A stretch of 64,000 nucleotides of DNA from Candidatus Melainabacteria bacterium (lineage in GTDB: Bacteria; Cyanobacteriota; Vampirovibrionia; 2-02-FULL-35-15). Positions 26,078-33,936 of the stretch are shown piece by piece; the stretch's first letter is position 1; each line of letters begins with the position of its first letter. Where the stretch lies: positions 1 to 64,000 of the forward strand of contig JAHFBG010000005.1 of assembly GCA_023250155.1 (NCBI GenBank), in the 5' to 3' direction. The notes under the pieces are model-generated. The model ran no database searches. It was not told the origin of the DNA and was given only the letters and a program-made list of their open reading frames with translations. A program made the position numbers and the translations under genes.

Positions 26078-27187
26078 ATGCCAAAACAAAACACTGCTAC
26101 AAAAAACCTACGACCAATTATACTTGAACTTCACCAGTATACAGCAGGTAAATCAATTATTGAAATAGCAAATAAGTATAATTTAGATCCAAAACAAATT
26201 TTAAAACTTGGTAGCAATGAAAACATCTTAGGATCTTCACTAAAAGCAAAAATCGCTGCTACTTTTGCACTAGAAAAAGTAAACATATATCCAGAAGTTA
26301 CATCAGAAGAACTAGCTAATAAAATTAAAAAAGTAAACAAGTTAAAAAACGTAGACGTAGTAGTAGGAAATGGAATGGATCATATTTTTGAAATGGTTGC
26401 AAGACTGTTTTTAAACAATGATGATGAAACAATAATTTCTGTACCTACATTTACATGTTATGAGCTTGCTACTTTATGGGCAGGTGCAGTGCCAAGACTA
26501 ATTCCACTAGCAAAAGATGGATATCAAATGAATGTAAAAAGAATTTTAAATGCTATAAACAAAAGAACAAAAATAATATTTATTTGCTCCCCAAACAATC
26601 CTACTGGAAACCTAATGAGAACAGAAGATATAAAAACTATATTAGAAAATACAGACAAAATTGTTTTTCTAGATGAGGCCTATAGTGAATTTAGTGGTGT
26701 CACACTTACTAGCTGGATAGAAAAATATCCTAATTTGATAATTGGAAGAACATTTTCAAAACTATATGGCTTAGCTGGTTATAGAGTAGGTTATGCATTT
26801 ATTCATAAGTCAATTGCAAGTTATTATTTTAATTCAATTACCCCTTTTGTAGTTTCAAGACCAGCACAAGCTGCAGCACTACATGCTTTGGATGATACAT
26901 CATTTGTAAATAAAACTCTAAAGATGGTAAGAGAAGCCAAAGAGTTTTATTATAAAGAACTCTCAAAAGCAGGCATAAGTTATCTACCTACAGATGCTAA
27001 TTTTATTACTATTCAAACTGCACCACAACTGTCAAAAGATGTAGCAGACAAGCTTATGGCAAAAGGAATTATTACACGAGAGTGTTCAGCTTTTGGTACA
27101 GGTGGAAACAAACTTCTTAGAATTACTCTTGGTACGAGAGAACAAAATGAGCGTGTTTTAAACGAATTGAAATTATTATTTTCATAA
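26078..27187 (+). CDS. hisC: Histidinol-phosphate aminotransferase
   Basis: About 369 aa from ATG 26078; an ATG at 26057 is also in frame but overlaps the divergent gene. It transaminates imidazole acetol phosphate, the seventh step of histidine synthesis. Motifs: LGSNENILGS (substrate loop), CSPNNPTGNLM, FLDEAYSEFSG, and RTFSKLYGLAGYRVGYAF with the PLP lysine. The end LLRITLGTREQNERVLNELK carries the phosphate-binding arginine. It stands alone, with no other his gene nearby. Related HisC-like enzymes act on tyrosine or threonine phosphate, so the assignment relies on overall similarity. Confidence 0.9.
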   Translation: MPKQNTATKNLRPIILELHQYTAGKSIIEIANKYNLDPKQILKLGSNENILGSSLKAKIAATFALEKVNIYPEVTSEELANKIKKVNKLKNVDVVVGNGMDHIFEMVARLFLNNDDETIISVPTFTCYELATLWAGAVPRLIPLAKDGYQMNVKRILNAINKRTKIIFICSPNNPTGNLMRTEDIKTILENTDKIVFLDEAYSEFSGVTLTSWIEKYPNLIIGRTFSKLYGLAGYRVGYAFIHKSIASYYFNSITPFVVSRPAQAAALHALDDTSFVNKTLKMVREAKEFYYKELSKAGISYLPTDANFITIQTAPQLSKDVADKLMAKGIITRECSAFGTGGNKLLRITLGTREQNERVLNELKLLFS

Positions 27188-27194
27188 TTTTCGT

Positions 27195-27224
27195 CGTAGG
27201 GAACAGTCGCGACTGTTCCCTACG
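27195..27224. repeat. Perfect 30-bp palindrome between convergent genes
   Basis: CGTAGGGAACAGTCG followed immediately by its exact complement, with no loop. It lies between the 3' ends of hisC and the glycosyltransferase gene, so it could end transcription from both sides. It lacks T-tracts, though, and looks like the REP-type palindromes repeated through many genomes. Confidence 0.75.
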
Positions 27225-27232
27225 GAAGTGAC

Positions 27233-28537
27233 CTAATACGCCTGTATCCTCGTTGAATAATCTCTAATTATTCTTGCTGACTCTTCTTGAGCCAGATAGC
27301 CCCTAGCAATTTTACTTAAATTTTTAGTTTCCTGTAGAAATGAATCTTCATTAAACATATATCGAACCTGACTATATAAAGCTTCTACACTAAGATCTCT
27401 ATAAGAAAGCATACTAGCTATACCTAGTTCACAAAGCCTCTTTGCATTTGATTCCTGTTCTACCTGTCCTGAATCTGGAACCACAAGCATTGGAATACCA
27501 AGTGTCATTATTTCCATAGCAGTACTGTGTCCTGCCTGAGTTATAACTAAATCAGAGTTCAAATAATAAATCCCGGGATTCTCTACAAAACCTATCAAAT
27601 GTACGTTTGGCAAGTTCAGATCAGACTTAAAATCACTTAATACTACAAATAAAACATCAGTCATCTTCTTAGCAAGCAATAGAACTGCATCAAACAATGG
27701 TTTTCTATATTTATGACCTCCTAAAGCACAGACAATTTTTTTCTTGTAATTATGACAAGTAGAATGTGCGTAATTATTCTCTTGAGATTCAGTAAGAGAT
27801 TTCCAGCTCCATGGCAACAATGGTCCAATAAATCTTTGTTTTTTCTTTACAAAGTTTTCATGATAAAGCAAAGGTAAGCACAATGAATATGGTGGCGGGA
27901 GATCTGGAATAAATATTTCATCAGCTGCTTGAAGCCAGTCTTTAACTACTTTTAAAACAAATGGTTCTGCTGCATTGGTTAAAACTGCTTTAGTACCAGC
28001 TCTAAGCCAGTCCTTAAATGATTTTTCAATTAAGCTTTCTTCTAGATCATTTATCCCCACATCAAAAAACGGAGCAAAAGTAGTTTGATTGGTTAGTAAA
28101 ATGCAAGGAATTCCAAGTTTATGAGCTGCAAATACTGGTGCACTTCTTGAATCAGCAACCACACAAGTAATACCATAGTTTTGCATTATTTTCTTTTCTT
28201 CATTTATTAGTTGATTTATAGAAACTGGCCATGAACTATTCTTTAAAATAGTTAAACCTATATCAAAATTCCCATCCTTGCCTACAAAACTTATTTCAGG
28301 AGAAATTTCTACAGTAGAATAACCTGTCTTCTCCAACCTCTTTAACACATATCCATAGCTAGCTAAAACTACTTCTTCTGGGTGAAGCTGTCTTGCAATT
28401 GCTAACGCTCTACTTGAATGGCCATAACCTTCTCCATTTATTGAAAAGTAAACTCTATGCTTTAGTCTCTTTGGTAAAACATCACTAAAAGAGAAATGTG
28501 TAGTATTAGATTCATCTTTTATAATTTGTTCTTTCAT
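27233..28537 (-). CDS. MurG-like glycosyltransferase (MJ1255/GT28 type)
   Basis: 434 aa with two Rossmann-like halves. The start of the fold, VYFSINGEGYGHSSRALAIA, is typical of the MJ1255-like group. The C-terminal nucleotide-sugar domain has KKIVCALGGHKYRKPL and VITQAGHSTAMEIMTLGIPM, then VVPDSGQVEQESNAKRLCEL, which resembles the MurG/UGT donor-binding signature. The donor and acceptor are unknown; glycolipid or surface polysaccharide synthesis is plausible. The first 25 residues are a polar extension. The gene is upstream of and divergent from pstB. Confidence 0.82.
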   Translation of the reverse strand: MKEQIIKDESNTTHFSFSDVLPKRLKHRVYFSINGEGYGHSSRALAIARQLHPEEVVLASYGYVLKRLEKTGYSTVEISPEISFVGKDGNFDIGLTILKNSSWPVSINQLINEEKKIMQNYGITCVVADSRSAPVFAAHKLGIPCILLTNQTTFAPFFDVGINDLEESLIEKSFKDWLRAGTKAVLTNAAEPFVLKVVKDWLQAADEIFIPDLPPPYSLCLPLLYHENFVKKKQRFIGPLLPWSWKSLTESQENNYAHSTCHNYKKKIVCALGGHKYRKPLFDAVLLLAKKMTDVLFVVLSDFKSDLNLPNVHLIGFVENPGIYYLNSDLVITQAGHSTAMEIMTLGIPMLVVPDSGQVEQESNAKRLCELGIASMLSYRDLSVEALYSQVRYMFNEDSFLQETKNLSKIARGYLAQEESARIIRDYSTRIQAY

Positions 28538-28689
28538 ATATTAGATAAGGTTATTATCTAAATTTTATATGACTTATTAACTATTAATCAAAATTTTAGA
28601 AGGATTTAACAATTCAAGTAATATAGATCGTTTATGCATAATTAATCATGCCTTTACTGTGTTACAATCCATGATGTTTAACACTATTT

Positions 28690-29490
28690 ATGCCAATTGA
28701 AATGTTAGCAGAAACATCAAAAAAATCATTAATCAACCTAACCAGTGTTAGTTGTTATTATTACAATTTTATTGCAGTCAAGGACGTTAACCTAGAAATT
28801 GCAGCCAATAAAATCACTGCCTTAATTGGACCTTCTGGATGTGGTAAGTCAACCGTATTAAGGTCTTTAAATAGAATGAATGATACTGTACCAGGTGCCA
28901 AAATAACAGGTACAATACTGATTCACAATGAAGACATTTATAAAAATGGTATAGATTTAATAGAGCTTAGAAGAAAAATTGGAATGGTATTTCAAAGACC
29001 ATTTCCTTTCCCCATGAGCATTTACGATAATGTTGCATATGGACCTAGAATGCATGGAATTAAAGACAAGAAGGTTTTAGATGAAATTATAGAGAAGAGT
29101 TTAAAGCAAGCTGCTTTATGGCAAGAAGTATGTGACAAGCTTGGAGATCATGCTTATGAACTTTCAGGTGGTCAGCAACAAAGGCTTTGCATAGCTAGAG
29201 CACTAGCTGTTGAACCTGAAATTTTACTATTAGATGAACCTTGCTCTGCACTTGACCCTATTGCTACTTTAAAGATTGAAGATCTGTTAAATGAATTGAA
29301 AAAAGAACTAACTATTGTAATTGTTACTCACAACATGCAACAAGCAAGCAGAATATCTGATAACACTGCATTTTTTTGGACGACAGAAGAAAGAACTGGG
29401 TTTTTAGTCGAATACGATGCAACTGCAAAAATATTCAGTAGCCCAAAAGACAGGCGTACAGAAGACTACATAACGGGAAGATTTGGATAA
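28690..29490 (+). CDS. pstB: Phosphate ABC transporter ATPase PstB
   Basis: 266 aa. Walker A is GPSGCGKST (47-55) followed by the PstB-specific [16 protein letters not shown], which includes the extended loop not found in other ABC ATPases. The Q-loop [20 protein letters not shown], signature [20 protein letters not shown], Walker [17 protein letters not shown] and switch [18 protein letters not shown] are all intact. PstSCA are not adjacent, which is unusual because the genes are normally an operon. The next gene begins right at its stop codon, so the two are translationally coupled. Confidence 0.94.
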   Translation: MPIEMLAETSKKSLINLTSVSCYYYNFIAVKDVNLEIAANKITALIGPSGCGKSTVLRSLNRMNDTVPGAKITGTILIHNEDIYKNGIDLIELRRKIGMVFQRPFPFPMSIYDNVAYGPRMHGIKDKKVLDEIIEKSLKQAALWQEVCDKLGDHAYELSGGQQQRLCIARALAVEPEILLLDEPCSALDPIATLKIEDLLNELKKELTIVIVTHNMQQASRISDNTAFFWTTEERTGFLVEYDATAKIFSSPKDRRTEDYITGRFG

Positions 29491-29967
29491 ATGGCAGAAA
29501 TCATCCCTCTTCACCAACTACAACATAAAATAGAGTTTTTACGCTCAAGAAACAAAGATATAAAGATAGTAGCTACCAATGGATGCTTTGATATTTTGCA
29601 TATAGGGCATGTCAGATCACTTCAAAAAGCAAAGACATTTGGAGATATATTAATTGTGGGAATTAATAGTGATGCTTCTATTAAAGGGCTAAAGGGTGAT
29701 TTACGTCCAATAAATAATGAGCTTGATAGAGCTGAGGTTCTAGCCTCTCTTGAATGCATTAACCTAGTATCAATCTTTAATGAAAAAACAGCTGAGAATT
29801 TTCTTGAAATCGTTAAGCCTAATATCTATGTTAAAGGTGGGGACTATGATTTAGAAACCTTACCAGAAGCCCTGTTGGTTAGAAAATATAATGGTCAAAC
29901 CATTCAAATTCCATTAGTTCCAAATTCCTCAACTACAAAAATTATTGAAAAGATTAAAAAAAATTAA
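29491..29967 (+). CDS. rfaE2: D-beta-D-heptose 1-phosphate adenylyltransferase
   Basis: 158 aa, a stand-alone version of the C-terminal half of HldE. The nucleotidyltransferase motif TNGCFDILHIGHVRSLQKAK and the later LRPINNELDRAEVLASLECI are diagnostic, and YVKGGDYDLETLPEA completes the family pattern. It makes ADP-heptose for the LPS inner core, which supports a diderm envelope. The ATG directly follows the pstB stop (no gap), so the two are translationally coupled although their functions seem unrelated. Other heptose genes are not in the window. Confidence 0.92.
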   Translation: MAEIIPLHQLQHKIEFLRSRNKDIKIVATNGCFDILHIGHVRSLQKAKTFGDILIVGINSDASIKGLKGDLRPINNELDRAEVLASLECINLVSIFNEKTAENFLEIVKPNIYVKGGDYDLETLPEALLVRKYNGQTIQIPLVPNSSTTKIIEKIKKN

Positions 29968-30071
29968 GCTTTCTCCTCTATCTTTTTGTATTGTCAATTT
30001 GCTAAGATAATATTAAGAAATCATTAAGAGACCTGATTTTATATCAAAAACAACTATTTAAGGAGATTATT

Positions 30072-30296
30072 ATGAATAATAACGATAAAAAAGGACTTTC
30101 AATCACTTGGCAAATAGCTTATGCAGCACGCGAGCTAAGACATAAACAAAAAATAACAATTACATGCTTAAAAAGTGAAACCACCTCAATCATTGAACAA
30201 TTAAGCTCATTTTGTAATTCAAAACCAGTTATGACAAACTCTATACTTAAACCAAATTCTAATGAAGTATTTCTTGAAATCGTTAATGCTTACTAG
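30072..30296 (+). CDS. Small orphan protein, 74 aa
   Basis: The ATG follows a perfect AAGGAG with an 8-nt spacer, which is the main reason to accept this short gene. The protein is polar with no membrane segment: MNNNDKKGLSITWQIAYAAR, then KITITCLKSETTSIIEQLSS. It resembles no family I know. The stop overlaps the convergent 63-aa gene by four bases. Confidence 0.65.
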   Translation: MNNNDKKGLSITWQIAYAARELRHKQKITITCLKSETTSIIEQLSSFCNSKPVMTNSILKPNSNEVFLEIVNAY

Positions 30297-30484
30297 TTTT
30301 CATCTATAGCCGTATGGCACTCATCAAGTTTGTCTTCTAAGTTATCTGCGTATTCAAGCATTAAGCCAATTTTTCTTAATCTATCTTCCCTTACAATAAT
30401 TTCCCGTGCTAATTCTTTTCTTTGTTGATAAAGTTCACTCAGTCCTTTTGCCAATTTTCTAAATTCTTCAGTAACTGTTATCAT
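30293..30484 (-). CDS. Small coiled-coil protein, 63 aa
   Basis: A single heptad-like charged helix from start to end (EEFRKLAKGLSELYQQRKEL to EYADNLEDKLDECHTAID). GTGAGGT lies just upstream of the ATG as a ribosome site. The function is unknown; such short coiled coils often act as adaptors. It converges with the small gene at 30072, overlapping by four bases. Confidence 0.6.
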   Translation of the reverse strand: MITVTEEFRKLAKGLSELYQQRKELAREIIVREDRLRKIGLMLEYADNLEDKLDECHTAIDEN

Positions 30485-30678
30485 TGATACCTCACTTAGG
30501 TTCCACTTCCCAATACAGTTAGTTTCGGCTAACCTAAATTAAACTCAATACATAAGAAGGGTTATACTGCTAAGAATTTTAAAGTCATGAATTTGGCACG
30601 AATACAAAGGTTTAGCAAAAAGCAAGCCAGGGATATCCCTATAATAAACCATTAGACTTAGACTACAAATTGTAGTGC

Positions 30679-32340
30679 TTAAGAGGGAGTAACCTCAGGT
30701 TCAATTATTACTCCACGTCCAGTAACTCTTTTTCCAAAATCCCTAATTGTTTGCCAGAGAGATTTTATACTTTGAACAATTCCACCTTTTACTCCTTCAA
30801 CATCAACAACCTGAGAAGGGAATAATTCATCAACAATAGGTTCTTTTTGAATATCTGTAATTTCTTTCCTGAAATTTCCTATATGATCTACAAATAAATC
30901 ATTGATTATTGGATTAACATCACGCAAGAAATGAATTAAAGTAGAAAGCTTCCCTTCTGTTACAAACTTCGCTAATATTGGCATTGTTAGATTCTGAATA
31001 GAATAAGGAAGACCAAATGCATTAGTAACATTTTCAATAAAGCTTGGTGACATACTTTTAGCAAGAGAGACCACTTTTAAAACAATGTTCGCTACTATTT
31101 TTTCTTCAGTACTACCATTGAAAGGTTCTTTTGCTCCTGATTTTAAATAAGCATATAATTTTTTTATAAATAAAGGATTGTCCACAAACTTAGATGCAAA
31201 TTTTTGATAGTTTACTTCTTTACCAGACATCCATAGAACACCATTTAAAAACCATGAAGACAAAGTGTTATTTTTTCCAAACAGTCTTTCAAAACCTTCA
31301 TTTACTTTTTTAACTACTTGTTGTAGTTTATGTTCATCACTAGTTAGCTCTGTCAGTTTGATTTCACCAATAACATTTTCTGTTTTTTCATCCAAGCTCA
31401 TTGCAGACTTATTATTATTTTTTACGGATTTAATCTCTTGAATCTCTTGTTTGAAATTACCGAGGATTTCTGCTAAAAAGTCACCAACCCAAGGATTTAT
31501 TAACCTTACAAAATCAAACACTTTACCAAAGGTACCTTTAAATGCTCTTGCAAATAAAGGCATAGCTATATTTTGAACTGAAAATATGATTGGGAAAATA
31601 CTAACAAACTTGCTTGCAAAGCCTGTTGTATAACTCACTACAAAAGAAGATAATTTTACAAGTTTCTTTTTTTGTTCAGCTTCTACATCTCCACGAAATG
31701 CACTCTCCAAGAGCTGTTTAGCTTCTGCACTTCCTTTTTCTTTTTTCAATTTTAAATACTCAGCAAATACCTTTATAAATCCTGAATCAGAAGTTAAAAC
31801 TCTTTGCAATGGTTCATATCCACCTTCACTAAACCCCATTTTTTTAATCACAAGATTTAAAATCCATGCAGGCATATTAGTCCTTCTGTTATATGCCCTT
31901 GATAAAATAGCATTTGTATTTAAAAGGATTTTTTGTGCATCTTCCTCATGTGGTAATAAATCAGGAAAGCGATTTGTTTGTTCACTTACATATGAACTAT
32001 CAACCTTGTTTTCATTCCCCGGCTCATGGGATTTTTCAAGTTCCTGCAAAGCTTCAAAAACATTTCTACCCACATTAGAACCTAGCTTTAAGATACCTTC
32101 AGTAGGCTCTAACTTAATATCATTTGGTTGAAAATCTGGACTGTTTACTACTTGTATAGAATTGATGTTGTTTACTTTGTCTTGATCTTCAGGACTGAAT
32201 AGTGATTTCAATAGCTCTCTTGCAGATTCTAACCCAGAATTTAATATCGTTCCATTTCTCAAGCCAGATTTTAAACGCAACACATTATCACCTGAGTCTT
32301 CAGGAGGTAGATTAAATTGTAATTTTGAAATAATTGTCAT
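30679..32340 (-). CDS. Orphan protein with internal duplication, 553 aa
   Basis: Not recognised. Residues about 145-310 and 350-505 are two diverged copies of one domain of roughly 150 residues. Compare FSVQNIAMPLFARAF with YSIQNLTMPILAKFV, FVRLINPWVGDFLAEILGNF with FLRDVNPIINDLFVDHIGNF, and KQEIQEI with RKEITDI. Each copy has a hydrophobic helix that might insert into or lie on a membrane (VVSYTTGFASKFVSIFPIIF). There is no signal peptide; the N-terminus MTIISKLQFNLPPEDSGDNV is polar. It may be an effector-like or membrane-associated protein, but nothing supports a specific role. A long AT-rich region precedes it. Confidence 0.7.
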   Translation of the reverse strand: MTIISKLQFNLPPEDSGDNVLRLKSGLRNGTILNSGLESARELLKSLFSPEDQDKVNNINSIQVVNSPDFQPNDIKLEPTEGILKLGSNVGRNVFEALQELEKSHEPGNENKVDSSYVSEQTNRFPDLLPHEEDAQKILLNTNAILSRAYNRRTNMPAWILNLVIKKMGFSEGGYEPLQRVLTSDSGFIKVFAEYLKLKKEKGSAEAKQLLESAFRGDVEAEQKKKLVKLSSFVVSYTTGFASKFVSIFPIIFSVQNIAMPLFARAFKGTFGKVFDFVRLINPWVGDFLAEILGNFKQEIQEIKSVKNNNKSAMSLDEKTENVIGEIKLTELTSDEHKLQQVVKKVNEGFERLFGKNNTLSSWFLNGVLWMSGKEVNYQKFASKFVDNPLFIKKLYAYLKSGAKEPFNGSTEEKIVANIVLKVVSLAKSMSPSFIENVTNAFGLPYSIQNLTMPILAKFVTEGKLSTLIHFLRDVNPIINDLFVDHIGNFRKEITDIQKEPIVDELFPSQVVDVEGVKGGIVQSIKSLWQTIRDFGKRVTGRGVIIEPEVTPS

Positions 32341-32700
32341 AAATTGGTCATATACAAAACCAAAATATAGATTGGCCCTGCAAACTAATACCTATTGACT
32401 TAAATATTTTTATCTTATATTTTAATTTAAAAACTAAACTCCCTTCAAATTTAGCTTTTAAGCCGATTTTATCAATTCTTAACCTCAAAAAGAAATGATT
32501 TCTTAACCTTACAAACATTAATTAAAAATAACATTTTAATTAAAGCCCAAAGTTGAATAATAAAAGTCTATAAAAGTAATTAAAATCATAAAAAATTAGT
32601 TTATCTAAACTAAATAACCTATTTTTCTTAAGAAGAATTTGGGTAAAACAAAATTTAGGGACTACCATAATGAGGTTAAAAGGTTAAAGGAGATTATCTT
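32341..32700. other. AT-rich intergenic region with TTAACC boxes
   Basis: About 360 nt between divergent genes. It contains CTTAACC at about 32479 and 32503, and on the rightward side GAGGTTAAAAGGTTAAAGGAG directly ahead of the dehydrogenase. No ORF of interest. The repeated TTAACC/GGTTAA words resemble direct-repeat operator sites. The last AAAGGAG is the ribosome site of the dehydrogenase gene. Confidence 0.4.
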
Positions 32701-33936
32701 ATGAGTAATATTGCAATTGTTGGTGGCTGCGGCCGATTAGGATTAAACTTAGCACTTATAGCAGCAAATAAAGGACACAATGTAACAGCTATAGATATAG
32801 ATGATGAAAGAATAAATGAAATCAAACAAGGTAATTTACCTTTTGTAAAAGAACAAGCAGAATTGTATTTAGAAGAAGCGTTGAAAAATAAAAAGTTAAC
32901 TTTAAGCACAGAATATGATCAAGTTGCAAATGCTGAAGTTATTGTAATCACTATGGGTACACCTGTTGATTCAAATTTAAATCCAAGCTTAGAACCAGTA
33001 GCTGGAGTGATTTTTGATCTTTCTGAACACTTCAAAAAAAATCAGCTTATAGTATTTAGAAATGCAATAGCACCAACTGTAACAAACAGAATAAAAACAC
33101 TAATAGAAGATAAAACAGGATTTAAAGTAGGAAAAGATATTCATCTTGTTTTTGCACCAGAGTTGGCTGAAGAAAATGGAAATCTTCATGATCTAAATAA
33201 AGCAGCACAACCAATTGGTGCTTTTGATGAAAATAGTTTCAGAGCTGCACAAAAGTTTTTTGACACTATTACAAAAGGACAAATCACCTGGCTTAGTCCA
33301 GAAGAGGCTCTCTTAGCTAAGCTTATGACTAATATGTTTGCATACATACAAGGAGCTTGTGCAAATGAGTTTTATTTAATTGCACAAAGTTTCAATGCAA
33401 ACATAAATAAGATTTTAGATGCTACAAGCAATGCTCTTCCAGCACCAAATCCAAACAATGCAGGTCCAGGCATGCATAAAGAAGGATGGTCACTGGTAGA
33501 ACGCTTACCATTTGCTGAGCTTGTAACCACTGCATTTAAAATAAACGAATCCATGCCAGCACAAATAGTGAAGCAGTTAGAAAACCATAGCTTAAAGAAA
33601 GTAGCTATTTTAGGTATGACAAACAAAGCTAATTACGACGATGCAAGATCATCACTTAGCTATAAGCTTAGAAAAATGTTATTTTACAAAGACTATGAAG
33701 TAGTGTGCTATGACCCTTATCTACCAGAGTTTGCAGACTCAGCTGTTTTGCAAAATACAGATGCTGTAATTTTAATGACTGCACATGATGAGTTTAGTAA
33801 CTTAGAGAAAGTAAAAGGCTGGATAAACAATTCAAACTGTGTATTTGTAGATATTCATGGTTATTGGCAAGAGCTAAGAAATCAATCAGCAAATCAAGCA
33901 CATGCTAATGAAAGTGTTAAAGCTAGGAAGAAATAA
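32701..33936 (+). CDS. Nucleotide-sugar dehydrogenase-like protein
   Basis: 411 aa of the UDP-glucose/UDP-ManNAc dehydrogenase family. The N-terminal Rossmann motif is IAIVGGCGRLGLNLALIAA (about 3-21), followed by MGTPVD, FRNAIAPTVT, and FAPELAEENG in place of the common YPER or PER. The core helix has ALLAKLMTNMFAYIQGACANEF with the lysine at 207. However, the stretch that normally contains the catalytic cysteine (GPGxGGxC) reads NAGPGMHKEGWSLVERLPF at about 253-271 with no cysteine. It may therefore have lost the four-electron oxidation or perform a different reaction. UDP-binding domain 3 looks normal (ILGMTNKANYDDARSS, VVCYDPYLPEF). A strong AAAGGAG precedes the start. Confidence 0.85.
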   Translation: MSNIAIVGGCGRLGLNLALIAANKGHNVTAIDIDDERINEIKQGNLPFVKEQAELYLEEALKNKKLTLSTEYDQVANAEVIVITMGTPVDSNLNPSLEPVAGVIFDLSEHFKKNQLIVFRNAIAPTVTNRIKTLIEDKTGFKVGKDIHLVFAPELAEENGNLHDLNKAAQPIGAFDENSFRAAQKFFDTITKGQITWLSPEEALLAKLMTNMFAYIQGACANEFYLIAQSFNANINKILDATSNALPAPNPNNAGPGMHKEGWSLVERLPFAELVTTAFKINESMPAQIVKQLENHSLKKVAILGMTNKANYDDARSSLSYKLRKMLFYKDYEVVCYDPYLPEFADSAVLQNTDAVILMTAHDEFSNLEKVKGWINNSNCVFVDIHGYWQELRNQSANQAHANESVKARKK

